Source: Psychroflexus gondwanensis ACAM 44
GTDB lineage: Bacteria > Bacteroidota > Bacteroidia > Flavobacteriales > Flavobacteriaceae
Length of the DNA stretch: 64,000 nucleotides
Reading direction: 5' to 3'
Assembly: GCF_000355905.1 (NCBI RefSeq)
Contig: NZ_APLF01000018.1
Location: forward strand, 56,615-120,614
Positions 17,293-25,576 of the stretch are shown here, one piece after another (the stretch's first letter is position 1; every line of letters starts with the position of its first letter). A model generated the notes under the pieces. The model searched no databases. It saw only the letters and a list, made by a program, of their open reading frames with translations, and was not told where the DNA came from. The position numbers and the translations under genes were made by a program.

Positions 17293-17973
17293 ATGGCAAA
17301 ATTATACCTAGTCCCAACTCCCATTGGAAATCTTGGAGATATAACCTTTAGAGCTGTAGAAGTGCTGAAGTCTGTGGATGTTATTCTTGCAGAAGATACC
17401 CGAGTTAGCGGGATTCTGCTGAAGCATTATGAGATAGACACTCCAATGCAAAGTTACCACCAACATAATGAACACGGTATGACGGAGTCTGTCGTAAAAC
17501 AGATCAAAAGAGGAAGAGAAACGGCTATTATTACCGATGCGGGTACCCCCGGAATTTCAGATCCTGGATTTTTACTGTCTCGAGCTTGTGTTGCAGAAGG
17601 GGTAGAAATCCAATGCCTACCTGGAGCAACTGCTTTTGTCCCGGCACTCGTTAACAGCGGATTGCCCAACGATAAATTTGTTTTTGAAGGCTTTTTACCC
17701 GCCAAAAAAGGAAGACAAAAGCGCTTGAAAGCCTTAGCAAGTGAAGATAGAACGATGATTTTTTACGAATCCCCTTATAAGATTTTGAAAACCCTCCAGC
17801 AATTTACCGAGCATTTTGGATCGGACCGTGAAGTGTCTATTTCAAGAGAGATTTCCAAAATATATGAAGAGACTCTACACGGTACTTTAGAAGAAATGAT
17901 TGCCCATTTCGATACAAAAAAACCAAAGGGAGAATTCGTAATTGTTTTAGCAGGCTCTGGAGTTAAAGCATAA
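17293..17973 (+). CDS. rsmI: 16S rRNA (cytidine-1402-2'-O)-methyltransferase
   Basis: 226 residues. It methylates the 2'-O of C1402 in the ribosomal decoding centre. The SAM-binding tetrapyrrole-methylase-like fold shows VPTPIGNLGDIT (8-19), AEDTRVSG, DAGTPGISDPG (about 84-94), PGATAFVPALVNSG, FYESPYKI and the final GEFVIVLAG. The length is slightly short of E. coli RsmI because the extra C-terminal part is missing, as is common in this phylum. It is the last gene before a repeat-filled spacer. Confidence 0.95.
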   Translation: MAKLYLVPTPIGNLGDITFRAVEVLKSVDVILAEDTRVSGILLKHYEIDTPMQSYHQHNEHGMTESVVKQIKRGRETAIITDAGTPGISDPGFLLSRACVAEGVEIQCLPGATAFVPALVNSGLPNDKFVFEGFLPAKKGRQKRLKALASEDRTMIFYESPYKILKTLQQFTEHFGSDREVSISREISKIYEETLHGTLEEMIAHFDTKKPKGEFVIVLAGSGVKA

Positions 17974-17984
17974 AAAAGGCGAAT

Positions 17985-18083
17985 TGTCATTCCGACAGAG
18001 AAGCCTTTCGCTTCGACGAGGAATCTTTTTTGTTTCGACAGGGATGGATTCTTCAGTCGCTAAACAGCTCCTTCAGAATGACA
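17985..18083. repeat. 99-bp GTCATTCCGA repeat, copy A
   Basis: A 99-bp unit bounded by near-perfect terminal inverted repeats (TGTCATTCCGA / TCAGAATGACA). The interior contains TTCGACGAGGAATCTTTT and GGATTCTTCAGTCGCT. The same unit recurs at 18574-18672 and 18684-18782 with few differences. There is no coding capacity; this looks like a palindromic MITE-like repeat. Confidence 0.85.
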
Positions 18084-18573
18084 TCTGGTCGAATTGTGAC
18101 GATAGGAGAAATCTATTTGTTATTCCGTACAAGCGATAGCGCGTTACGGAATCTGTTTAGGTGGTATACTAAGGTTGAAAATGTGATATTCTTCATAAGA
18201 TTTAGAAGGAATTAATGCTTTCATTACTTTTTACCATCGCCCAATCCCGAAGGGTCGGGAGAAACAAAAAAGACTAGGCTAAAGAATTTCAATCTAAAAT
18301 TTCACTAGGGCTTTCTCTTCAATTTTCAGGGTTGAATTTAGTAGGCCGTTTTCTAATTATCGAGCAACTTGTCACCTCGAGTTCGCGTCATAAGCGGGTG
18401 TATCGAGAGGTAATTTTTCATTAAAATTTGAATTGTCAACTTTGAAATTTTAAATATGAAATCTGGTCATTGAGTGTTCTGTTGACAAACAGAATGTATC
18501 GAAATGACGTTTATAAACGTGGCTTCGATACACCCCGCTACAAAAGCGGGTCACTCAGCCACCAATTCACAAT
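18084..18573. other. Non-coding spacer with small hairpins and a second repeat type
   Basis: No credible gene. It contains an 8-bp inverted repeat ATTCCGTA / TACGGAAT (18122-18152), a TCCCGA / TCGGGA hairpin near 18246, and a decayed element with GGTCATTGAGTG and TATCGAAATGACG. A CCCGCT / AGCGGG hairpin follows near 18534-18550. Short open frames here run across the repeats and are not supported. Confidence 0.6.
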
Positions 18574-18672
18574 TGTCATTCCGACAAAGAAGTTTTTTGC
18601 TTCGACGAGGAATCTTTTTTGTTTCGACAGGGATGGATTCTTCAGTCGCTAAACAGCTCCTTCAGAATGACA
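18574..18672. repeat. 99-bp GTCATTCCGA repeat, copy B
   Basis: Same length and ends as copy A and nearly identical to it. It is followed by the same CATCTGGTCGAATTG junction as copy A, and that junction leads straight into copy C. Confidence 0.85.
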
Positions 18673-18683
18673 TCTGGTCGAAT

Positions 18684-18782
18684 TGTCATTCCGACAGAGA
18701 AGTTTTTTGCTCCGACGAGGAATCTTATTGTTTTCGACATGGAGAGATTCTTCAGTCGCTAAACAGCTCCTTCAGAATGACA
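18684..18782. repeat. 99-bp GTCATTCCGA repeat, copy C
   Basis: Tandem neighbour of copy B and slightly more diverged (TCCGACGAGG and ATGGAGAGATT inside). A further fragment of the right end (TTCCTTCAGAATAAC) lies at 18801-18815, beside the pyk stop. Confidence 0.83.
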
Positions 18783-18828
18783 GGGAATCACCCAAAATAG
18801 TTCCTTCAGAATAACAAAATTTTAAGTT

Positions 18829-20259
18829 TTAACTAATTTCTGAAATTCTCAACGTATTTACCATACCCTTAGCTTCAATTGGCATAGCTGCAAGATTGAT
18901 GGTAAAGTCTCCTTTTTCCACATAGCCTTTCTGCTTAGCTATATTATTGATATCGTCTATAGTTACGTCGGTACTATCAAACTTATCATAGAAAAACGCT
19001 TTCACTCCCCATAATAGACTCAGTTGTGTTAGTATGCGTTTGTTGGAGGTAAAGGCCAAAACATGAGAAGTGGGTCTCCAAGCCGAGATTTGGAAAGCTG
19101 TATAACCGGAGTTGGTTAAGGTACAAATGGCACTTGCATCAATCTCGTTGGCCATCAAAGCAGCGTGGTAACAGACAGATTTTGTCATGTATCTTTTCGT
19201 TTTGATTTGTGGAGCTTCTCGTGGAACATTAATCAGCGGCGAATTTTCTACGCTTTTTAAGATTTGAGACATCTTCTGTATAACTTGGACAGGATACTTT
19301 CCTACCGAAGTTTCTCCAGATAACATCACGGCATCGGCACCATCCATCACAGAGTTAGCGACATCATTTACTTCAGCTCGTGTTGGAGTAAGGCTATCAA
19401 TCATCGTCTCCATCATTTGAGTGGCAATAATAACGGGGATTCTGGCTTGCTTAGCTTTAAGAACGAGTTGTTTTTGGATAAGAGGTACTTCGTGAGCAGG
19501 AACTTCCACCCCAAGATCACCACGAGCGACCATCAATCCATCGCAGTAGGCAATAATTTTATCTATATTCTTTACCCCTTCAGGCTTTTCTATTTTAGAA
19601 ATAATAGGAATTTTGTGCTCACTATGTTTTTTGATCAACTTCTGAAGTTGTTTGAGATCACTGGCAAATCTTACAAAAGACAAAGCCATCCAGTCCACTT
19701 GAAGCTCACAGGCAAAAATAGCATCTTCAACGTCTTTTTCGGTAAGTGCTGGAAGTGAAATACTCGTGTTTGGTAGGTTTACTCCTTTGCGAGAACGAAG
19801 TGGGCCTCCTTGAATTACTTTGGTTTTGACTTCACTCTTCTTATCGGTGGTAAGTACTTCAAAAATCAACTTCCCGTCATCCAATAGAATTCGCTCTCCA
19901 GGATTCACATCTTGAGGGAAGGTGTCATAATTCATAAACACTCGACTTTTGGTTCCTTCAAACTCTTTGCCAGTCGCAAATATAATTTCATCGCCAGGTT
20001 CAACCACCACTTCATCCTTCATAATCCCAACGCGAAGTTTAGGACCTTGTAAATCGCCAAGAATTCCAGCATTATAACCGTACTCCTCGTTGAGATCTCT
20101 AATCATTTTTACACGCTCCCTTACATCTTCGTGATCTGCATGTGAAAAATTGATTCTGAAGATATTAACACCAGCATCTAGCATGTCCTTAAGAACTTCT
20201 TTTTTGCTAGTGGCAGGGCCTAGTGTGGATACTATTTTTGTTTTCTTTGATGTTTTCAT
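18829..20259 (-). CDS. pyk: Pyruvate kinase
   Basis: 476 residues; transfers phosphate from PEP to ADP in the last glycolytic step. Visible motifs are KIVSTLGPAT (8-17), NFSHADHEDV, ILGDLQGPKLRVG, the catalytic ISKIEKPEGV, the metal-binding MVARGDLGVEVP, and the nucleotide loop ATQMMETM followed by PTRAEVNDVAN. Length and domain order (A, B, C) are normal. The start shares one base with the stop of the IPExxxVDY gene, so the two are coupled at the end of the acpP-fabF-rnc gene set. Confidence 0.97.
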   Translation of the reverse strand: MKTSKKTKIVSTLGPATSKKEVLKDMLDAGVNIFRINFSHADHEDVRERVKMIRDLNEEYGYNAGILGDLQGPKLRVGIMKDEVVVEPGDEIIFATGKEFEGTKSRVFMNYDTFPQDVNPGERILLDDGKLIFEVLTTDKKSEVKTKVIQGGPLRSRKGVNLPNTSISLPALTEKDVEDAIFACELQVDWMALSFVRFASDLKQLQKLIKKHSEHKIPIISKIEKPEGVKNIDKIIAYCDGLMVARGDLGVEVPAHEVPLIQKQLVLKAKQARIPVIIATQMMETMIDSLTPTRAEVNDVANSVMDGADAVMLSGETSVGKYPVQVIQKMSQILKSVENSPLINVPREAPQIKTKRYMTKSVCYHAALMANEIDASAICTLTNSGYTAFQISAWRPTSHVLAFTSNKRILTQLSLLWGVKAFFYDKFDSTDVTIDDINNIAKQKGYVEKGDFTINLAAMPIEAKGMVNTLRISEIS

Positions 20260-20741
20260 TACTCTAAAATTAAGTGTTCTGGGTATTTTATTTTTTTAGA
20301 ATCAATAGCATAAACCATTGAAATTTGAGTTATGCTTGACAGTTTGTTGATGATAATTTGAGGGTCAAAAATACCGAGCTCATCATCTATTTTCATCAAG
20401 TAGTCAACTCGTTTATGGTCCTTCAATAGATACTCTACTTGGACTAAATCTTCTTCAGTAAACAAGTTGCTCGATGGAACATCCATGTATTGATCGTTTA
20501 CTTTATTACATATCAAAAAAGACTTTGTATCCCATTCTTGATTAAAATATTCAAATATGGGGAAGCTAACTATTTTGTCAGTTAACTTCAAATCCAAGTC
20601 CTTTTCCATTCTATTAAAACTGATATCTAGTTTAGAATTGATAAGATATGCAAGCTTATGTGGTTCCAGCTGTGAGTGAATACCAATCAATTTAAAATCG
20701 CAAATATCGAAGTCAGATAAACAGAATTTTTTCTTTTTCAT
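20259..20741 (-). CDS. IPExxxVDY-family protein
   Basis: 160 residues from ATG 20741 (a TTG at 20759 would add six). It belongs to a small Bacteroidota family usually encoded between rnc and pyk, and the order is kept here. The family signature near residues 125-135 is seen as LLKDHKRVDYLMKIDD, so the VDY part is present while the IPE part is diverged. There are no membrane segments and the protein is probably cytosolic. Its function is unknown. Its conserved place next to pyruvate kinase, with a one-base overlap, is the only functional clue. Confidence 0.78.
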   Translation of the reverse strand: MKKKKFCLSDFDICDFKLIGIHSQLEPHKLAYLINSKLDISFNRMEKDLDLKLTDKIVSFPIFEYFNQEWDTKSFLICNKVNDQYMDVPSSNLFTEEDLVQVEYLLKDHKRVDYLMKIDDELGIFDPQIIINKLSSITQISMVYAIDSKKIKYPEHLILE

Positions 20742-20888
20742 GACTTTAAATATATTCAATTAAACTCATTCCAAGATAATTTCTGTGTTGGACTACTTGT
20801 AAATATATGAAACAAAACAAGATGCATCAATCCTATTTGGATTTATTCCAAAAAGTGCACTTAAGAAAACGTTTTCGTGGAAAGAATT

Positions 20889-21626
20889 TTAAGACCTAAT
20901 ATCATTTTGGAAAGAAAAGTAAGCCCGTTGTGAAGCCTTTTCTTCTGCCCTTTTCTTAGAAGTTTCCCTAGCTTTTCCAGAGATTTCGTTATTGATAAGC
21001 AGTTTAACGGCAAAATGCTTTTCTTCATCTTTACCAAAGTCATCTTCAATTATAAATTCAAAGGGGAATTTGTTTTTTTGACACCATTCGATCATCAGGC
21101 TTTTATAGCTCATCACTCGTCTTTCAAGTTTTGCTAAATCTACATCCTCTCGAATTACTTTTTTATAGATAAAAGCTTCGCAGGCTTTGAAACCTTTGTC
21201 TACATAAATAGCACCAATTAGAGCTTCAAATAAGTTCCCATTAATGTTTTTACCCATTTTTTCAACAGGAATTTGGGATAAAGTAAGATCGGCTAGGTCG
21301 AAGCTTTCCCCTAGTAAATTGAGATTTTTGCGGCTCACAATCTTAGACCGCATCTTGGTGAGGTAGCCTTCATCGCCATGTGGAGCATTTTCAAACAGGT
21401 AGGTAGAGATGACAGCACCGAGAATAGAGTCTCCTAAAAATTCTAAACGCTCGTAACTGATGAATTTTCCTTCATCGTCTTTGATTTTGAGAGAAGAGTG
21501 TGTAAAAGCTTGCTTATAAATGGATAAACTTTTGGGTTTAACTTTTACAATGCGTTGTATTTTTTGAAAAAAAATCCCGTCTCTATGAGAACGGGATTCG
21601 TTTAATATTTGTTTAAAAAATTTCAT
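20889..21626 (-). CDS. rnc: Ribonuclease III
   Basis: 245 residues; cuts double-stranded RNA in rRNA maturation and mRNA decay. The nuclease signature ERLEFLGDSILG, the downstream acidic NLFEALIGAIYVDKG, and the C-terminal dsRNA-binding domain (about 170-240, KSLMIEWCQK, SKKRAEEKASQRAYF) are complete. It lies 14 bp after fabF in the widespread acpP-fabF-rnc order. Codons about 9-20 form, on the coding strand, a strong hairpin followed by eight T's that looks like an intrinsic terminator, so transcription entering rnc from fabF may be attenuated. There is no later Met that could move the start past it before about residue 90. Confidence 0.96.
   Translation of the reverse strand: MKFFKQILNESRSHRDGIFFQKIQRIVKVKPKSLSIYKQAFTHSSLKIKDDEGKFISYERLEFLGDSILGAVISTYLFENAPHGDEGYLTKMRSKIVSRKNLNLLGESFDLADLTLSQIPVEKMGKNINGNLFEALIGAIYVDKGFKACEAFIYKKVIREDVDLAKLERRVMSYKSLMIEWCQKNKFPFEFIIEDDFGKDEEKHFAVKLLINNEISGKARETSKKRAEEKASQRAYFSFQNDIRS
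21567..21598 (-). terminator. Terminator-like hairpin inside the 5' coding part of rnc
   Basis: On the minus strand AATCCCG, one bulged T, then TCTC pair with GAGA and CGGGATT around a 3-nt ATA loop (11 bp). The stem runs directly into T8. It lies about 28 bases into rnc and about 43 bases after the fabF stop. It may terminate part of the acpP-fabF transcripts or act as a regulatory structure in the rnc mRNA. Confidence 0.65.
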
Positions 21627-21640
21627 TCAAAACGAATAAC

Positions 21641-22894
21641 TTAATCATCCATACTTTTAAAGGCGACACAAGCATTGTGTCCTCCAAACCCAAATGTATT
21701 GCTCATAGCGACTTTAATTTTTCGTTCCTGAGGTTTATTCAACGTCAAGTTCAATTCAGAGTCGATATTTTCATCTGCTGTTTCATGATTGATCGTTGGT
21801 GGAACAAGGCTGTTTTGCATTGCTAAAATAGATGCAATCGCTTCAACAGCACCGGCTGCTCCAAGTAAATGACCAGTCATAGATTTTGTAGAGTTAATGT
21901 TGATGTTTTTGGCATGATCTCCAAAAACATGCTTAATAGCTTTCAATTCTGCAACATCCCCCAAAGGTGTAGAGGTACCATGAGTATTTATGGTATCTAC
22001 ATCTTCTGGCTTGAGTCCAGAATTCTCTAAGCAATTTTTCATCACGGCAATAACACCAATTCCTTCCGGATGAGGGGCTGTCATGTGATAAGCATCAGAA
22101 GACATTCCTCCTCCAACAACTTCAGCATAAATCTTTGCTCCTCTAGCTTTGGCGTGTTCATACTCCTCAAGAATAAGAGCGCCAGCGCCTTCTCCAAGAA
22201 CAAATCCATCTCGGTTCGCATCGAAAGGTCGTGACGCTTTTTGAGGATCATCATTCCTAGTGGAAAGGGCATGCATAGAATTAAATCCACCCATACCAGC
22301 TTGAGTAACAGCTGCTTCACTCCCTCCAGTCACCATGATATCGCTGTATCCCAAACGGATATAATTTAAAGCATCTATCATAGCATTAGCCGAAGATGCA
22401 CAAGCTGAAACGGTCGCGTAATTGGGACCCATAAATCCATGCTTGATGGAAATATTTCCAGGAGCGATATCCGCAATCATTTTTGGAATAAAGAATGGGT
22501 TGAAACGCGGAGTACCATCACCATTTGCAAAATCGATAACTTCGTTTTGAAACGTTTCCAGCCCACCAATTCCAGCACCCCAGATGACACCAATTCGATA
22601 TTTATCTACGATATTAAGATCTACTCCAGAGTCTAAAATAGCTTCATCTGAAGCTACTAAAGCATACTGAGCAAATCTATCCAATCGTCTTACTTCTTTC
22701 CTATCGAAGTAATCTTTGGCATCGAAATTTTTTATTTCACAAGCGAATTTTGTTTTGAAAAGGCTAGTGTCAAAGTAAGTGATAGGCGCAGCACCGCTCT
22801 TGCCGTGCTTCAAACCTTCCCAGTACTCTGATATATTATTCCCAATAGGCGTTAGAGCGCCTAAACCAGTAACTACAACTCGCTTTAATTCCAT
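21641..22894 (-). CDS. fabF: Beta-ketoacyl-ACP synthase II
   Basis: 417 residues; condenses malonyl-ACP with acyl-ACP in fatty-acid elongation. The thiolase-fold catalytic triad is Cys165 (SACASSANAM), His305 (THGTSTPLGD) and His342 (MTGHLLGAAG), with Lys337 in the conserved NSTKSMTG. Length is normal. It follows acpP by 16 bp and precedes rnc by 14 bp, so the carrier protein and the enzyme that uses it are co-expressed. Confidence 0.97.
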   Translation of the reverse strand: MELKRVVVTGLGALTPIGNNISEYWEGLKHGKSGAAPITYFDTSLFKTKFACEIKNFDAKDYFDRKEVRRLDRFAQYALVASDEAILDSGVDLNIVDKYRIGVIWGAGIGGLETFQNEVIDFANGDGTPRFNPFFIPKMIADIAPGNISIKHGFMGPNYATVSACASSANAMIDALNYIRLGYSDIMVTGGSEAAVTQAGMGGFNSMHALSTRNDDPQKASRPFDANRDGFVLGEGAGALILEEYEHAKARGAKIYAEVVGGGMSSDAYHMTAPHPEGIGVIAVMKNCLENSGLKPEDVDTINTHGTSTPLGDVAELKAIKHVFGDHAKNININSTKSMTGHLLGAAGAVEAIASILAMQNSLVPPTINHETADENIDSELNLTLNKPQERKIKVAMSNTFGFGGHNACVAFKSMDD

Positions 22895-22910
22895 GAAATA
22901 AGACTATTTT

Positions 22911-23147
22911 TTATTTTTTAGCTTCTTCAATATATGAAGTCGCTTGACCAACGGTTGAAATATTCTCAGCTTGATCATCAGGTATTTGGATGTCAAATTC
23001 TTTTTCAAACTCCATGATAAGCTCTACAGTATCCAAGGAATCTGCTCCCAAATCGTTTGTGAAGCTAGCTTCCGTAACCACTTCGTTTTCGTCAACGCCT
23101 AATTTATCAACGATAATGGCTTTTACTCTTGATGCAATGTCTGACAT
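22911..23147 (-). CDS. acpP: Acyl carrier protein
   Basis: 78 residues and strongly acidic. The phosphopantetheine attachment site is Ser37 in [16 protein letters not shown]. It is the first gene of the acpP-fabF-rnc set and has a good Bacteroidota-type promoter upstream on the minus strand. It carries the growing acyl chain in type II fatty-acid synthesis. Confidence 0.98.
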   Translation of the reverse strand: MSDIASRVKAIIVDKLGVDENEVVTEASFTNDLGADSLDTVELIMEFEKEFDIQIPDDQAENISTVGQATSYIEEAKK

Positions 23148-23179
23148 GATTGTATTTTTTTATATTTAATTTCAGTGGG

Positions 23180-23209
23180 CAAAAATAAAAAACTTTAGTT
23201 TAAAACAAG
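23180..23209 (-). promoter_or_regulatory. Promoter of acpP operon
   Basis: On the minus strand a -33 CTTG (23209-23206) and a -7 TATTTTTG (23187-23180) are separated by 18 bp, matching the Bacteroidota consensus TTTG-N17-23-TAnnTTTG. The start of transcription would fall about 25-30 bases before the acpP ATG. Confidence 0.6.
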
Positions 23210-23300
23210 TTTTAAAGATGAAAATGTGTTTAAATTTACGTAATAATATTTTATTATATAGATTTGGAATGTTTAAGTTTTCAAATTCAATCGTTTAAAA

Positions 23301-23888
23301 ATGGAAAATTCAAAATCAATATCTGCCAAAAGAATCATAGTCTTTGCCTCTGGAAATGGAACTAATGCCATAAATATATATCATTATTTTAGAGAGAATC
23401 CCAATGTAGAGGTGTCTCATATCTTATCCAATAATAAGAAATCCAGAGTTTTAAGAAGAGCTCACGATTTGGGAATAAAGTGTATTCATTTTGAAAAGGA
23501 AGATTTATACGACTCTGAAAGTTTATTGGACGTCGTCAAAGACATACAGCCAAGTTTAATTGTGCTCGCAGGTTTTTTATTGAAAATACCCTCTCCATTC
23601 TTGTTTCATTTTCCAGATAAGATCATTAACATCCACCCTTCTTTATTGCCAAAATACGGAGGAGAAGGCATGTATGGTAATCGAGTTTTTAAAAAAATAC
23701 TCAAAAACAGAGAACAAGAAAGTGGCATTACCATTCATTATGTAAATGCACACTATGATGAGGGGGAAATCATTGCGCAGTTTAAAACAGCAATTGAGCA
23801 TAATGAGGATATAAACAGCTTAGAAGAAAAAATTCATGAACTTGAGTATACTCACTATCCTAAAGTTATTGAAGATTTACTTAAATAG
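23301..23888 (+). CDS. purN: Phosphoribosylglycinamide formyltransferase
   Basis: 195 residues; adds the formyl group to GAR in purine synthesis using 10-formyl-THF. The start region VFASGNGTNAINI binds the phosphate. Folate and catalytic motifs include LAGFLLKIP, the Asn-His pair in NIHPSLLPKYGG, and the catalytic Asp in HYVNAHYDEGEIIAQ. It is divergent from acpP and followed within 2 bp by the RNase H gene. A TAGATTTG box at 23259-23266 may be its -7 element. Confidence 0.96.
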   Translation: MENSKSISAKRIIVFASGNGTNAINIYHYFRENPNVEVSHILSNNKKSRVLRRAHDLGIKCIHFEKEDLYDSESLLDVVKDIQPSLIVLAGFLLKIPSPFLFHFPDKIINIHPSLLPKYGGEGMYGNRVFKKILKNREQESGITIHYVNAHYDEGEIIAQFKTAIEHNEDINSLEEKIHELEYTHYPKVIEDLLK

Positions 23889-23890
23889 CT

Positions 23891-24511
23891 ATGGGCAAAT
23901 CGTCTAAGTTTTATGTCGTTTGGGAAGGTTACGAGCCAGGAATCTATTCGTCTTGGCAGGACTGCAAACTAAAAATCCAAAACTATCCAAACGCAAAGTA
24001 TAAGTCTTTTACTTCATTGCCTGAGGCCAAAGACGCTTATAATATGGGGTTTTTCACCTACAAGAAGCAACAAAAACAAGCGCCTAAGTCGCTAAGTACT
24101 GAAGGCATTGAATGGAATTCTATAGCGGTAGATGCAGCCTCCAGCGGTAATCCCGGTAAAATGGAATACCGCGGCGTGGTGACCAAAACCAAGCAGGTGC
24201 TTTTTCACATGGGTCCTTTTCCAAATGGAACCAATAATATAGGGGAGTTTTTAGCCTTGGTCCATGGTTTGGCATTTTTAAAATCGAAAAAAAGCGACTT
24301 ACCCATCTATACAGATTCCAAAATTGCGATGTCTTGGATTCGGCAAAAAAAGTGCAAGACTAAACTTAAGCCTAATTCTAAGAATGCAGAGTTGTTTGAA
24401 CTGGTAAAACGGGCAGAAGTGTGGTTAACCAAAAACACAATCAATCGACCTGTCTTAAAATGGGAAACTAAATCTTGGGGAGAAATACCTGCTGATTTTG
24501 GGAGAAAGTAA
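23891..24511 (+). CDS. Ribonuclease H1 with N-terminal viroplasmin-type domain
   Basis: 206 residues; degrades RNA in RNA-DNA hybrids. The N-terminal 45 residues (FYVVWEGYEPGIYSSWQDCK) form the caulimovirus VI/RNase H1 hybrid-binding domain. The nuclease domain carries the metal-binding carboxylates in VDAASSGNPG, IGEFLALVHGL, YTDSKIAMSW and the C-terminal PADFGRK. This two-domain form is the common bacterial type in Bacteroidota. It follows purN by 2 bp. Confidence 0.93.
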   Translation: MGKSSKFYVVWEGYEPGIYSSWQDCKLKIQNYPNAKYKSFTSLPEAKDAYNMGFFTYKKQQKQAPKSLSTEGIEWNSIAVDAASSGNPGKMEYRGVVTKTKQVLFHMGPFPNGTNNIGEFLALVHGLAFLKSKKSDLPIYTDSKIAMSWIRQKKCKTKLKPNSKNAELFELVKRAEVWLTKNTINRPVLKWETKSWGEIPADFGRK

Positions 24512-24590
24512 GGCTCTATTGAGATATTGATAGCTTAAATCCATTCCCTTAAAATCATGAGAGGATTCTATAAGAAACCCTATATTTGCA

Positions 24591-24598
24591 AAAAAAAT
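24591..24598 (+). promoter_or_regulatory. -7 promoter element (TATATTTG) before the PfkB gene
   Basis: TATATTTG matches TAnnTTTG and ends 9 bp before the ATG at 24608, so the leader would be only a few bases. No clear -33 element is seen. Confidence 0.4.
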
Positions 24599-24607
24599 AA
24601 AATCAGG

Positions 24608-25531
24608 ATGAGTAAATTATTGATAGTGGGAACTGTAGCTTTTGATGCGATAGAGACTCCATTTGGAAAAACCGATAAAATACTAGGCGGTGCCGGGACT
24701 TACATAGCCCTTAGTGCCTCACAATTTGATGTTGAATGTGGTGTGGTATCCGTGGTTGGAGATGACTTTCCGCAAGATTACCTTAATTTACTCACAGACC
24801 GAAACGTCAATATCGATGGCTTAAACATCGTAAAAGGAGGTAAAACCTTTTTCTGGAGCGGCCGATACCATAATGATATGAACACCAGAGACACCTTGGA
24901 TACACAACTAAATGTCTTGGCCGATTTTAGCCCAGTTGTTCCAGACCATTTTAAAGATGCAGATATCGTCATGCTAGGGAATTTACATCCTGCAGTACAG
25001 ATGAGCGTCATCGAACAGGTGGAGTCAACAAAATTAATTGTTTTGGATACGATGAATTTCTGGATGGACTCAGAGCTTAGTCTTCTTAAAGAGGTGATTT
25101 CAAAAGTAGACGTCATCACTATTAATGATGAAGAAGCCAGGCAATTGTCCGGAGAATATTCACTAGTGAAAGCCGCCAGAAAAATAAGAGATATGGGTCC
25201 AGATTATGTGGTCATCAAGAAGGGAGAACACGGCGCTTTGTTATTTCACAAGGAAGAAATGTTTTTTGCACCAGCTTTGCCTCTGGAAGAGGTTTTTGAC
25301 CCTACCGGAGCTGGAGACACCTTTGCGGGAGGTTTTGTAGGCTACTTAGCCAATTCTAAAGATATCTCTTTTGAAAACATGAAAAATGCAGTCATTTATG
25401 GTTCCAACTTAGCTTCCTTTTGTGTGGAGAAATTTGGAACCGAAAGAATGCTGGAACTCGATAAAGATGAGGTGGATAGACGCTTAAAGAGCTTTCAAGC
25501 CCTCACTCAATTTGAAATTAATTTAGCATAA
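24608..25531 (+). CDS. PfkB-family sugar kinase
   Basis: 307 residues from ATG 24608; an earlier in-frame ATG at 24557 adds a non-family stretch across the promoter box and is rejected. It is a ribokinase-fold enzyme with the N-terminal glycine motif KILGGAGTYIALSAS (about 24-38) and the C-terminal DPTGAGDTFAGGFVGYL with catalytic base Asp237. The substrate is not certain: PfkB members phosphorylate ribose, adenosine, fructose and others. Its place between RNase H and a PurF-like enzyme, in a purine-related neighbourhood, hints at a nucleoside or ribose substrate, but this is inference. An intrinsic terminator follows. Confidence 0.92.
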   Translation: MSKLLIVGTVAFDAIETPFGKTDKILGGAGTYIALSASQFDVECGVVSVVGDDFPQDYLNLLTDRNVNIDGLNIVKGGKTFFWSGRYHNDMNTRDTLDTQLNVLADFSPVVPDHFKDADIVMLGNLHPAVQMSVIEQVESTKLIVLDTMNFWMDSELSLLKEVISKVDVITINDEEARQLSGEYSLVKAARKIRDMGPDYVVIKKGEHGALLFHKEEMFFAPALPLEEVFDPTGAGDTFAGGFVGYLANSKDISFENMKNAVIYGSNLASFCVEKFGTERMLELDKDEVDRRLKSFQALTQFEINLA

Positions 25532-25537
25532 CACCTT

Positions 25538-25561
25538 GCCCTGATTATTCAGGGCTTTTTT
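25538..25561 (+). terminator. Intrinsic terminator after the PfkB kinase gene
   Basis: A 7-bp perfect stem GCCCTGA / TCAGGGC with a TTAT loop runs into TTTTTTA, 7 bp after the stop codon. Confidence 0.9.
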
Positions 25562-25576
25562 ATTGGAAATAACATC

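Noticed and set aside
18030..18800. Short open frames in the spacer between rsmI and pyk
   Set aside because: They run through the 99-bp repeats in several frames, differ between copies and have no family similarity.
20861..21049. Minus-strand 62-codon frame at the rnc 3' end
   Set aside because: Out-of-frame shadow of the rnc dsRNA-binding domain.
23891..24511. RNase H gene considered as part of a retroelement or viroplasmin of viral origin
   Set aside because: The viroplasmin-type N-domain with RNase HI is the ordinary cellular form in this phylum and the gene sits in a housekeeping context.
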